Assembly (NCBI RefSeq): GCF_027451485.1
Contig: NZ_DAIDJE010000165.1
Coordinates: 1-37,852 of the forward strand
DNA from: Bradyrhizobium sp.
GTDB taxonomy: Bacteria; Pseudomonadota; Alphaproteobacteria; Rhizobiales; Xanthobacteraceae
DNA: 37,852 nucleotides
Direction of reading: 5' to 3'
Part shown: positions 8,309 to 15,855 of the stretch, piece after piece
Layout of the letters: the number at the start of each line of letters is the position of its first letter
Numbering within the stretch: position 1 is the stretch's first letter
The notes under the pieces: model-generated
Database searches by the model: none
What the model was told of the DNA's origin: nothing
What the model saw: the letters and a program-made list of their open reading frames with translations, nothing else
Translations under genes and position numbers: made by a program

Positions 8309-8722
8309 ATGCAATGGAAAGCCGCAGCTCTCCTCGTGGTCCTGGCCGGGTGTGCCCAGCAAGGCGGCGCATCGGCCATGGCCGCCGGGCCCAAGGCCCT
8401 CGCCGCCTTCGTGGGAAACTGGAACGGCACCTGGGACGGCAAGCTCGCCACCACGCTCGTTGTTGAAAGCGTGACGCCGCCCACCGCGCGCGTCATCTAC
8501 GAATGGGGAATCGCGACAGCGTGGCAGGTCGATAACCCCGGCTTCATACGGGGCACGGCCCGCTTCTTTGGCGACAAGCTGGTGCTGCACCTGCCGAGCG
8601 GCGCCACCGCCGTCTATGTCATGCAGCCCGACGGCACGCTCGCTGGCACGCTCGCCGGCCCCATCGCCGGCCCCTATGCGCCACAAGGTGGCGTCGTCCA
8701 CGCGACGCTTGCCAGGCAGTAG
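8309..8722 (+). CDS. Small lipoprotein of unknown function
   Basis: A protein of 137 residues. The N-terminus MQWKAAALLVVLAGCAQQG has a lipobox (LAGC), so the mature protein should be lipid-anchored at Cys16 or so. The remainder is a short beta-rich domain with FVGNWNGTWDGKL and repeated Gly/Ala/Pro turns, which I do not recognise beyond a general resemblance to small lipocalin-like or 'NWxGxW' periplasmic domains. I chose ATG 8309 over an in-frame ATG at 8273 because AAGGA at 8296-8300 is correctly spaced and the signal peptide then begins properly. It is 75 bases downstream of the monooxygenase and convergent with the histidine kinase gene. Confidence 0.75.
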   Translation: MQWKAAALLVVLAGCAQQGGASAMAAGPKALAAFVGNWNGTWDGKLATTLVVESVTPPTARVIYEWGIATAWQVDNPGFIRGTARFFGDKLVLHLPSGATAVYVMQPDGTLAGTLAGPIAGPYAPQGGVVHATLARQ

Positions 8723-8733
8723 CGCCGGGGCCA

Positions 8734-8759
8734 GCGCCTGCCGCCCGGCGAGGCAGCGC
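8734..8759. terminator. Possible bidirectional hairpin between convergent genes
   Basis: GCGC-CTGCC (8734-8742) pairs with GGCAGCGC (8752-8759) apart from one bulged C, with loop 8743-8751. It lies in the 48-base gap between the lipoprotein gene and the convergent histidine kinase gene. There is no T-run on either side, so termination is inferred from position and stem only. Confidence 0.35.
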
Positions 8760-8770
8760 ACACCCGGCGG

Positions 8771-10195
8771 TCATCGCGGCAGCGACAGGACGGCACGCAG
8801 ACCACCCGCCGCTCGATTGATCAGCGTTATTTGCCCGCCATTGGCTTGCGCGATCGACTGCGCGATCGCCAGGCCAAGTCCGGTGCCACCGGTCTCGCGG
8901 CTGCGCGATGGCTCAAGGCGATAGAAAGGCTCGAACACGTTTTGCCGTTCGGCCTCGGGGATACCAGGACCTTCGTCGTCGATGGCGATCGTTATCGTGC
9001 TCGGCGATGCAAGAAGCTCGACCCGAGCCGTCTTGCCGTATTTGAGGGCGTTGTCCAGCAGATTGCTGACCACGCGGCGCAAGGCCCCAGGCCGACATTC
9101 GAGGATGACCGATTCCGTCGGGGTCATGCTGACCGCAAGCCCGGCATCGGCCATGTCGTCCACGATCGCCATCAGCAGCGCGGTCAGGTCGGTTCGTCGC
9201 AGGGGTTCGGTGGCGGCCTCGTCGCGCGCGAAATTCAGGATAGCGGCGATCATCACATCGAGATCGGCGATATTCGCGAGCATGCGATCACGCTCCTCGC
9301 GTTCGGGCAGGGCTTCAAGGCGTAGCCGCAACAGCGTGAGCGGTGTGCGCAAATCATGGGACAGGGCGGCCAACATGCGCGTGCGGGTTTCCAATATTCG
9401 TTGCAGGCGAGCCTGCATCTCGTTGAAGACCTGCGCCGCCTGGCGCATCTCGCGGCTGCCGGCTTCGACGATCGGTGGGGCGTTGACATCGCGCCCGAGG
9501 CGCTCGGCCGCCCGAATGACCGTGCCGAGCGGGGCGGTGACGCGCCGGACGGCCCAGAGCGAAGCGAGCACGACGATGCCCGACATCAGCAGCATGGCCA
9601 CCAGGAATTGCCACGACGTCGAGGGACCGGATTCGGGTAACGCCGCGTTGAACAGGAGAAACTGCCCGTTGGTGAGCCGGATGCTCGCCCGCATGCTGCG
9701 CCAGTCGCCGAAGCGGCCGATGCCAGGCCCCATCATCCGAGCGAACATCGGTGCTCCCCGCCCGATCATCCGACCGAACATTGGCCCCCCTGGCCCCATT
9801 CCCGCGAAGGGCGGACCCAAGGTTCCGCTCACGGCGACGCGCAGCCCCGTCGCCAGCGCCGGCGGCAATTGTTCCGCCAGATAGCGTTGGAACGACCTGT
9901 CCGCCGTATCGGGCGCGGTTTGGGTATCCGGACGGGGCTGCGCGGACAACGAGACGCGCAGGGTCGGATCGCTGGCGGCAGCGACGATGCGGGCGCGCCA
10001 ATCCTCGGGAGCCTCATCGATCAGCCGCGCTAGATTGGCGATGCGCTGCGCCGCCGCGTAGCCGCTGATGGCCCGCACCGCCTGCTGACGCTCGGCGGTG
10101 TAGAACCAGCCTGCAAGAAGGTGCGAGATCACGAGCCCGCTGAGCAGGATCAGAATCATCTGGCTGGCCAGCGTGCGCGGCAGAAATCGCGTCAT
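8771..10195 (-). CDS. Sensor histidine kinase with Met/Gly-rich periplasmic segment
   Basis: A protein of 474 residues. TM1 is about 13-33, a periplasmic domain about 34-196, TM2 about 197-216, HAMP about 217-269, HisKA with phospho-acceptor His280 (ALSHDLRTPL), then HATPase with the N box (NLLDNALKYG), DEGPGIPE and [10 protein letters not shown]. Residues 127-160 of the periplasmic domain are unusually rich in Met, Gly and Pro (LGPPFAGMGPGGPMFGRM... and further GAPMFARMMGPG). Such Met-rich loops can bind soft metals such as Cu(I)/Ag(I); that is inference. ATG 10195 overlaps the stop of the response-regulator gene by four bases, so the two are one operon. The neighbouring Spy-like gene encodes a similarly Met/Gly/Pro-rich secreted protein and may be its target. 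Confidence 0.92.
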   Translation of the reverse strand: MTRFLPRTLASQMILILLSGLVISHLLAGWFYTAERQQAVRAISGYAAAQRIANLARLIDEAPEDWRARIVAAASDPTLRVSLSAQPRPDTQTAPDTADRSFQRYLAEQLPPALATGLRVAVSGTLGPPFAGMGPGGPMFGRMIGRGAPMFARMMGPGIGRFGDWRSMRASIRLTNGQFLLFNAALPESGPSTSWQFLVAMLLMSGIVVLASLWAVRRVTAPLGTVIRAAERLGRDVNAPPIVEAGSREMRQAAQVFNEMQARLQRILETRTRMLAALSHDLRTPLTLLRLRLEALPEREERDRMLANIADLDVMIAAILNFARDEAATEPLRRTDLTALLMAIVDDMADAGLAVSMTPTESVILECRPGALRRVVSNLLDNALKYGKTARVELLASPSTITIAIDDEGPGIPEAERQNVFEPFYRLEPSRSRETGGTGLGLAIAQSIAQANGGQITLINRAAGGLRAVLSLPR

Positions 10196-10914
10196 ATCCG
10201 TTCCACCGCCATCGCGAACATGTATCCGCCGCCCCAGATGGTCTTGATCATCCGCGGTTCGGCCGGATCGCGTTCGAGCTTCTTGCGCAGACGACTGATC
10301 TGGGTGTCGATACTACGATCGAACGCCGTGGCGGCGCGGCCGCGCGCCAGATCGAGAAGCTGCTCGCGGCTCAACACACGCTGCGGCCGTTCAACCAACG
10401 CCAGCAGCAGTTCGTATTCACCGGTGCTGAGCGGCACGGTGACGCCATCATCGCGCAGCAATTCCCGCCTTGCGGTCTCCAGAACCCAGCGATCGAACCG
10501 GTAGTGCGTCGATGCCGCCTGGCGTTCGATCGCGACATCGTTCGCTTGGCTGCGACGCAGCACTGCCCGGATGCGGGCGATCAACTCGCGGCTGCCGAAC
10601 GGCTTGGGCAGGTAGTCGTCGGCCCCCATCTCCAGACCGATGACCCGATCCACCTCGTCGCCCTTGGCGGTGAGCATGATGATCGGCACACGGCTTTCGG
10701 CGCGAACGCCGCGGCACAGCGACAGCCCATCCTCGCCCGGCAGCATCAGATCAAGCAGAATGAGATCGATGCGGCTGTCGGCCAGGACCTTGCGCATGGC
10801 CTTGCCATCGGCCGCGACGCTCACACGAAATCCCTCAAGGCTGAGCACTCGCGACACCAGATCACGGATCTCGCGATGATCATCGACGATCAGGATATGC
10901 GGGCCGGAATTCAT
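10192..10914 (-). CDS. OmpR/PhoB-family response regulator
   Basis: A protein of 240 residues with a receiver domain (about 5-118) carrying the acidic pair Asp11/Asp12, phospho-acceptor Asp55 (LLDLMLPGEDG), Thr82 and Lys104 (YLPKPF). A winged-helix DNA-binding domain (about 140-236) follows, with STGEYELLLALVE, REQLLDLARGR and RSIDTQISRLRKKLE ... IWGGGYMF. It is the partner of the overlapping histidine kinase. The gene is divergent from the Spy-like gene, and the shared 183-base intergenic region holds two TGCCACA direct repeats 10 bases apart, a plausible site for this regulator. It most likely activates or represses the divergent periplasmic protein gene and its own operon. Confidence 0.93.
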   Translation of the reverse strand: MNSGPHILIVDDHREIRDLVSRVLSLEGFRVSVAADGKAMRKVLADSRIDLILLDLMLPGEDGLSLCRGVRAESRVPIIMLTAKGDEVDRVIGLEMGADDYLPKPFGSRELIARIRAVLRRSQANDVAIERQAASTHYRFDRWVLETARRELLRDDGVTVPLSTGEYELLLALVERPQRVLSREQLLDLARGRAATAFDRSIDTQISRLRKKLERDPAEPRMIKTIWGGGYMFAMAVERI

Positions 10915-10986
10915 TGGTGGAACCTAGGTCGCTTTCGATCGCGGGTCCGCAGGATAATTGTAGCGAGATTTGTCCGATGCGGCGTC

Positions 10987-11003
10987 TGCCACATCTTGCC
11001 ACA
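10987..11003. promoter_or_regulatory. TGCCACA direct repeats, candidate response-regulator operator
   Basis: TGCCACA occurs at 10987-10993 and again at 10997-11003, a 10-base period that places the copies on the same face of the helix, as for OmpR/PhoB-type direct-repeat sites. It lies about midway between the divergent regulator (start 10914) and the Spy-like gene (start 11098). The link to the regulator is inferred from position. Confidence 0.4.
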
Positions 11004-11097
11004 AATCGGGCGGCCGCCGGCAAAACCTGGTGACAGATGAGCGCCAGATAGGGCGTCGCGGCCGATACGCTGCCGCGGTAACACAAGGATCATCTCG

Positions 11098-11655
11098 ATG
11101 AAGAATGTCACCAGGATCCTGGTCGTCGGGGCCACTCTGCTCGCAGCCGGCGGCATCGGCGCCATCGCCATCGCTCAGACCGCCGGTCCAGGCTTCGGTC
11201 CCCCGTTCATGCATGGCCCGATGGGCATGGGGCCGGGCATGATGGGAGGTCCGCAGGGGCACGAGTTCGGCGACCCTGCCGCCCGCCTGGGGGCCCTGAA
11301 AACCGCGCTCGGTATCAAGCCGGGGCAGGCCAATGCCTGGGAGACCTATACCAAGGCGATCGAGGCGACCGCGGCGCGGATGCGTGCCGACCGCCAGGCG
11401 ATCGATCCGCAGGCAATCCGGGCGATGCCGCTGAAGGACAGGATCGCGTTCATGACCAGGCAGATGCAACGGCGCGATACGGCCTTGACCGACGTGAAGG
11501 CCGCCGCCAGCACATTGATGGCCTCGCTGGACGACGCACAGAAGGCCAAGGCGCGGACGTTGCTCCCAGGCATCGCGGCGCCTGGTCCCTCTGGCATGCC
11601 CATGATGCGACGGGGCATGGGAATGATGGGATCGATGCAAGGCGGCTGGCACTGA
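11098..11655 (+). CDS. Spy/CpxP-like (LTXXQ-motif) periplasmic protein, Met/Gly-rich
   Basis: A protein of 185 residues. An N-terminal signal peptide (MKNVTRILVVGATLLAAG ... AIAIAQ) is followed by a Met/Gly/Pro-rich stretch at about 36-60 (PPFMHGPMGMGPGMMGG), then a mostly helical, charged core. The core contains IAFMTRQMQRRD and SLDDAQKAKA, which resemble the LTxxQ helical motifs of Spy/CpxP envelope chaperones. A second Met-rich tail (MPMMRRGMGMMGSM) and a terminal His follow. The expected role is periplasmic chaperone or metal buffer in envelope stress. AAGGAT precedes ATG 11098 by about eight bases. It is divergent from the two-component operon, whose sensor carries a similar Met-rich loop, so co-regulation is likely. 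Confidence 0.8.
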   Translation: MKNVTRILVVGATLLAAGGIGAIAIAQTAGPGFGPPFMHGPMGMGPGMMGGPQGHEFGDPAARLGALKTALGIKPGQANAWETYTKAIEATAARMRADRQAIDPQAIRAMPLKDRIAFMTRQMQRRDTALTDVKAAASTLMASLDDAQKAKARTLLPGIAAPGPSGMPMMRRGMGMMGSMQGGWH

Positions 11656-11670
11656 CCGACCCGATCCCAT

Positions 11671-11711
11671 CCGGCCGGGGCCGGCGGTGGTTTGCCGCCG
11701 GGCCCGGTCGG
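11671..11711. terminator. GC-rich hairpin between convergent genes
   Basis: A 17-base arm at 11671-11687 pairs with 11695-11711 at 15 of 17 positions, with loop 11688-11694. It lies in the 61-base gap between the convergent Spy-like and LLM genes and could stop transcription from both sides. There is no T-run, so it is a structural inference. Confidence 0.5.
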
Positions 11712-11716
11712 GTGGC

Positions 11717-12913
11717 TCACGCCCCCTTGGGCGTGGCGCCAGAAACCCGCGCGTCGAATTGCTCCGGCACCGGCTTGCCCGCGTCGGTATAGGCGCGGCG
11801 GATCGCATCGACATTGGGCCGGAAGATCGTATCGCGATTGGAACGGGTCCAGGCATTGGACGCGGCGATGGCGTCCGCGGAGCCCTGGAAGCGCGGCATG
11901 ACCCAGCGCGCGAACAGCTCGTAGCTGCGCCAGGTCTGCTCACGGTTCGCCCAGTCATGGGCGCGGAACATCACCCCGCCGATGTCGCCGCCAGCGCGCT
12001 CGATCAGCTGCTCGATGCCGCGGGCGACGGTCTCGGGTGAGCCCACGAGCGTCGTACCTGCGGCGACACCCTCGCGTAGCGGGTCCTCGGCGCGGCCCGG
12101 TGGCCGGGCCAGCGTTTCCTCGAAATAGGTCACGGTCTCGAGCCGCTCGCCCACGCGCACCTCGGCCAGCGCCTGCTCGTCGTCCTCCGCCACGTGCAGG
12201 TTGAGTACGAGCCGCCATTCGCGACGGTCCATCGTCTTGCCGTGCTGGGCAGCGGTCTCCTCGGCGATGGCCCATTGTTTCGCGAGCGCATCGGCACCAC
12301 CCGGCAGCCCGGCGCCGAGCGAGAGCACGCCAAGGCCGTGCCGCCCCGCCGCCGCGACGCCCGCGGGCGTCAGGGTGCTGGCCACCGCGATCGGGAAACG
12401 CGGATAGGTGTAGGGGGCGAGGTGCAGCCGCGCCTGGCGCAGCGTGAACCAGTCGGCCTCGCGCGTCACCGTCTCGCCGGCGAGCAGGGCGATGATCACA
12501 TCGAGCGCCTCGTCCATACGCCGGCGCTGCACCGCGGGCTCGATGCCGAGCATGTAGGCGTCGGACACCAGCGCGCCCGGCCCACAGCCGAGCATGGCGC
12601 GCCCGCGGGTCATGTGGTCGAGCTGGGTGAACCGCTGCGCCACCAGGAACGGGTTGTGATAGGGCAGCGAGGTCACGCCGGAGCCGATGCGGATGTGCTT
12701 CGTCCGCTCCGCCGCGGCGGCGATGATCAGCTCCGGCGAGGCGATGGTCTCCCACCCCGCGGAATGGTGCTCGCCGACCCAGGCCTCGTCGAAGCCGAGA
12801 TGGTCGAGCCATTCGATGAGGTCGATGTCGCGCCGCATCGCAAGCGTCGGGTTGTCACCGAGGCGATGAAAGGGGGCGAGGAAAATGCCGAAAATCAGAC
12901 CACGATGGCGCAT
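11717..12913 (-). CDS. LLM-class (luciferase-like) flavin-dependent oxidoreductase
   Basis: A protein of 398 residues with the TIM-barrel luciferase-like signature: N-terminal GIFLAPFHRLGDNP, LGFDEAWVGEHH at about 39-50, HIRIGSGVTSLPYHNPFLVAQ, and DHMTRGRAMLGCGPGA. These belong to the FMN-dependent, flavin-reductase-coupled monooxygenases (bacterial luciferase and alkane/nitrilotriacetate monooxygenase relatives). The C-terminal region includes the usual LVGSPETVARGIEQL segment. Substrate is unknown. It is transcribed away from the ABC-importer operon from its own start at 12913 and ends convergently with the Spy-like gene. Very high GC here matches the left part of the window. Confidence 0.9.
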   Translation of the reverse strand: MRHRGLIFGIFLAPFHRLGDNPTLAMRRDIDLIEWLDHLGFDEAWVGEHHSAGWETIASPELIIAAAAERTKHIRIGSGVTSLPYHNPFLVAQRFTQLDHMTRGRAMLGCGPGALVSDAYMLGIEPAVQRRRMDEALDVIIALLAGETVTREADWFTLRQARLHLAPYTYPRFPIAVASTLTPAGVAAAGRHGLGVLSLGAGLPGGADALAKQWAIAEETAAQHGKTMDRREWRLVLNLHVAEDDEQALAEVRVGERLETVTYFEETLARPPGRAEDPLREGVAAGTTLVGSPETVARGIEQLIERAGGDIGGVMFRAHDWANREQTWRSYELFARWVMPRFQGSADAIAASNAWTRSNRDTIFRPNVDAIRRAYTDAGKPVPEQFDARVSGATPKGA

Positions 12914-13051
12914 GGCGAGATGATTGCTCCGGTTGCGGCTTCATGATGCCCCGCCGCCCGCCAAGCGAAAAGCCCGCCACGGCGCCCGGCGGAACACGGG
13001 GCGCGGACCGCAGCTTGCGACGAATCAAGATAATACGACGCGACTTCCCTC

Positions 13052-13080
13052 TTGCATGGTGTGCGCGGCTTCGCCATAAA
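13052..13080 (+). promoter_or_regulatory. Candidate sigma-70-type promoter for the ABC-importer operon
   Basis: TTGCAT (13052-13057) and CATAAA (13075-13080) are separated by 17 bases. They lie about 94 bases upstream of the first binding-protein gene, in the 260-base divergent intergenic region with the LLM gene. The match is partial and nothing else supports it. Confidence 0.35.
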
Positions 13081-13173
13081 GCTGCCATAACACCGCCAAC
13101 GAGCGGCGTGGGTTTCGCGGGTGCGTGGCATAGCGCCGCCAACGCGGTCCATGTTCACAGGGAGGATAACGGA

Positions 13174-14424
13174 ATGGTCCAACGCAAGTCGGGCGGATTC
13201 GGTCGCCGTCGTGTGCTCCAGGGTGCCGCCGCCATCGGCGCATCGCAGCTTGCCGCGCCGTTCATCGTCTCCGCGCTCGGCGAGGTACCGATCAAGGTGG
13301 GGTTCGTTGATCCGTTGACCGGCAGTCTCTCGCTGCAGGCCGTCTCGGAGGTGGAAGGCGCGCGTTACGGCACCGCGGAGATCAACAAGAAGGGCGGCAT
13401 CATGGGCCGGCCGGTCGAACTCCTCGTCGAGGATTCGGCCAATGACGTCGGCACCGGCGTCCAGAAAACGCGAAAGCTGATCGAGCGCGACCAGGTCAGT
13501 TTCATCATCGGTGACGTCAATTCGGGTATCGCGATCGCGATGGCCCAGGTCACCAGCGAGAAGAAAATCCTCCATATCGTATCCGGTGGTCACACCGATC
13601 CGATCACCGGGAAGAACTGCACCTGGAACGTATTTCGTATCTGCAATTCCACCGCGATGGACGCCAACGCGATTGCCTCGACGCTGATCGAGAAATTCGG
13701 CAAGCGCTGGTATTTCCTGACGCCCGACTATGCCTACGGTCATTCCGTTCAGGCTGGCTTCGAAAAACTACTGAAAGCCGCCGGAGGCACCTCCGCCGCG
13801 TCGCTGGTTCCGCTGGGGACGCCCGACTATTCGGCCTACCTGATTCAGGCGAAGGCTTACGCACCGCAGGTGTTGATCAACGTGATGGGCGGCGGCGACC
13901 AGGTCTCCAGCCTCAAGCAGTTCGTCCAGTTCGGCCTCGACAAGCAGATGGCGGTCGGAGGCACCTTGTTCGAACTCGAGAGCATTCGCGCCGTACCTGA
14001 CGGCGCGCGTGTCGGATGGTGGACCATGGAGTGGTGGTGGGACCAGCCGGGGGTCCCTCATGTCGCCGAATTCAACGCCTCGATGAAAAAAATCACCGGC
14101 GCCTCCGCGACAGCGCGTAACTGGTTCGGCTATGCCTCGGTGCAGACCCTCGCGACGATCGCAAATCAGGAAAAGACGCTGGATTCCGTCAAGCTCGCCA
14201 GAGCGCTTGCGGGATTCAAGCTGCCGCCGGAAATCGCGCTTCAGCCGGGCGCACCGGCCTTCCGTGAAGGCGACCATGAACTGATGAGCACCGTCTTTGT
14301 CGGCGAAGCGCATCCCCCCAAGGGCGACCCCGACAACATGTTCACGGTGCACAACCCCGTGCCCGGAGAGAAAGCGGCTGGCCCTGCCGAGGCTACCGGC
14401 TGCAAGATACGTTGGCCGGCCTGA
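13174..14424 (+). CDS. HAAT-type ABC transporter substrate-binding protein 1 (Tat-type signal)
   Basis: A protein of 416 residues of the periplasmic-binding-protein type I / LivJ-AmiC family. The N-terminus has a twin-arginine motif (GRRRVLQGAAAIG), and the mature part opens IKVGFVDPLTG. The core includes LLVEDSANDVGTG, IIGDVNSGIA, HIVSGGHTD and TPDYAYGHS. It should capture an amino acid, amide or small organic acid in the periplasm for the importer encoded downstream; the ligand is unknown. I chose ATG 13174 because GGGAGGA lies just upstream and the Tat signal begins there; the frame is open upstream to 12943 but lacks a signal or ribosome-binding site. It is closely related to the next gene, sharing the end motif TGCKIRWPA / TGCTIKWPT. 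Confidence 0.9.
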   Translation: MVQRKSGGFGRRRVLQGAAAIGASQLAAPFIVSALGEVPIKVGFVDPLTGSLSLQAVSEVEGARYGTAEINKKGGIMGRPVELLVEDSANDVGTGVQKTRKLIERDQVSFIIGDVNSGIAIAMAQVTSEKKILHIVSGGHTDPITGKNCTWNVFRICNSTAMDANAIASTLIEKFGKRWYFLTPDYAYGHSVQAGFEKLLKAAGGTSAASLVPLGTPDYSAYLIQAKAYAPQVLINVMGGGDQVSSLKQFVQFGLDKQMAVGGTLFELESIRAVPDGARVGWWTMEWWWDQPGVPHVAEFNASMKKITGASATARNWFGYASVQTLATIANQEKTLDSVKLARALAGFKLPPEIALQPGAPAFREGDHELMSTVFVGEAHPPKGDPDNMFTVHNPVPGEKAAGPAEATGCKIRWPA

Positions 14425-14446
14425 ACTCATTTTAACAGTGGATCAA

Positions 14447-14479
14447 TCGCGGCCGGAACCCTCGAGGTGACGGCCGCGA
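14447..14479 (+). other. Hairpin between the two binding-protein genes
   Basis: TCGCGGCCG (14447-14455) and CGGCCGCGA (14471-14479) are perfect inverted repeats around a 15-base loop. No T-run follows, so it may slow or partly end transcription, or protect the first transcript from decay, rather than act as a full terminator. A strong AAGGAGGAG ribosome-binding site for the next gene begins about 20 bases later. Confidence 0.5.
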
Positions 14480-14513
14480 AATTCAAAACAGTAATAATAA
14501 GGAGGAGCGTTTT

Positions 14514-15776
14514 ATGAGTTCGCAGACTTTCGGCCCAAAATTCAATCGTCGCTCGCTGGTGAAGGGCGCCGCGGCATTGGGTGCCTTCCAGGTCGCCTCA
14601 CCCTTTCTGATCCAGGCACGTGGTGAAGCGCCGCTGCGCATCGGCATGGTCGATCCGCTTACCGGCGTCTATGCCGCGCCGGCCGGCAACGAGGTGATGG
14701 GCGCCAAGCTCGCCGTGGAGCATATCAATGCGAAAGGCGGCATATTGGGACGACAGGTCGAACTGCTTGTCGAGGATTCCGCCAACGACGTTGGCACGGG
14801 CGTACAGAAGGCCCGCAAGCTGATCGAGCGTGACCAGGTCAGCTTCATGATCGGCGACGTCAATTCGGCGATTGCCGCCGCGATCGCCCAGGTGACCAAC
14901 GAAAAGAAGATCCTGCACATCGTCTCCGGCGGTCACACCGACTCGATTACTGGAAAGGACTGCAAATGGAACGTCTTCCGCGTTTGCAACACGACGCGGA
15001 TGGAAGCCAATTCCGTTTGCGGCGTGCTGTTCAAGAAGTACGGCAAGAAATGGCACTTCATCACGCCCGACTATGCGTTCGGCCACACGCTGTTTGACGC
15101 CTGCACTGCCGATCTGAAAAAGCTCGGCGGCACGGTGACCGGCAACGAACTGACCCCGCTCGGCACCACGGATTTCTCCGCCTATTTGATCAAGGCGCGG
15201 GCCGCCAATCCGGATGTGATGATCTTGTTGGTGCAGGGCTCCGACATGATCAATTGTCTGAAGCAGATCGTGCAATTCGGTCTGAACAAGCAGATCCATG
15301 TCGCGGGCACCCAGCAGGAACTGGAATCGCTCGCGGGTCTTCCGCCGGAAGCACGGATCGGCACCTGGATGTTCGAATGGTACTGGAAACAGCCCGGCGT
15401 CGCCGGCGTCGACAAATTCGTCGCCGACATCCGCAAGGTCAACAACGGCCATGTGCCGACCGCGCGGCACTGGTTTGGCTACACCTCGGCGATGAGCTTT
15501 GCCCTGGTCGCGAACCAGCAAAAGACGCTCGACGCCGTCAAGCTTTCCGGAGCACTTGAGAATTTCGAACTGCCTGACGACGTCAAGCTGCAACCGAACA
15601 AGGTCTATTATCGCAAGGGCGATCATCAGTTGATGACGTCGGCCTTTGTCGGCGAGGCCCAATCCACCGGCAAGGACGATCCGGAAGACCTCTACAAAGT
15701 CGATGAAGTCGTTGCCGGCGACAAGACGGCGCCGCCTGTCGACGAAACCGGCTGTACGATCAAGTGGCCGACCTAA
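14514..15776 (+). CDS. HAAT-type ABC transporter substrate-binding protein 2 (Tat-type signal)
   Basis: A protein of 420 residues, a tandem paralogue of the previous gene. It has a twin-arginine signal (FNRRSLVKGAAALG), then LRIGMVDPLTG and the same LLVEDSANDVGTG, RDQVSFMIGDVNS and HIVSGGHTD blocks. Differences cluster in the region that would line the ligand cleft (for example TPDYAFGHT against TPDYAYGHS, and VQGSDMINCLKQI against MGGGDQVSSLKQF), so the two may differ in ligand preference. ATG 14514 has an excellent AAGGAGG ribosome-binding site. It is followed by the permease genes 79 bases later. Tat export of a cofactor-free binding protein is unusual in textbook terms but is seen in this family. 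Confidence 0.9.
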   Translation: MSSQTFGPKFNRRSLVKGAAALGAFQVASPFLIQARGEAPLRIGMVDPLTGVYAAPAGNEVMGAKLAVEHINAKGGILGRQVELLVEDSANDVGTGVQKARKLIERDQVSFMIGDVNSAIAAAIAQVTNEKKILHIVSGGHTDSITGKDCKWNVFRVCNTTRMEANSVCGVLFKKYGKKWHFITPDYAFGHTLFDACTADLKKLGGTVTGNELTPLGTTDFSAYLIKARAANPDVMILLVQGSDMINCLKQIVQFGLNKQIHVAGTQQELESLAGLPPEARIGTWMFEWYWKQPGVAGVDKFVADIRKVNNGHVPTARHWFGYTSAMSFALVANQQKTLDAVKLSGALENFELPDDVKLQPNKVYYRKGDHQLMTSAFVGEAQSTGKDDPEDLYKVDEVVAGDKTAPPVDETGCTIKWPT

Positions 15777-15803
15777 GTGCGGCTAACGGCTGACCGGCTG
15801 ATC

Positions 15804-15822
15804 CGGGAGCAAAAGCCTCCCG
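15804..15822 (+). other. Small hairpin between binding-protein and permease genes
   Basis: CGGGAG (15804-15809) and CTCCCG (15817-15822) form a stem with a seven-base loop, 28 bases after the stop of the second binding-protein gene. No T-run follows. A partial attenuator or mRNA-stabilising stem is possible, giving more binding protein than permease. Confidence 0.35.
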
Positions 15823-15855
15823 AATCAAGCGTTGAAGGAATGTTCTCGGTGAATT

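Noticed and set aside
6344..8761. Very long - strand open frame (805 codons) opposite the AroE-like and monooxygenase genes
   Set aside because: Composition is typical of an antisense shadow and the sense strand encodes a full flavin monooxygenase.
12943..13173. Upstream extension of the first binding protein to 12943
   Set aside because: The added residues are not signal-like, and a good ribosome-binding site and Tat signal start at 13174.
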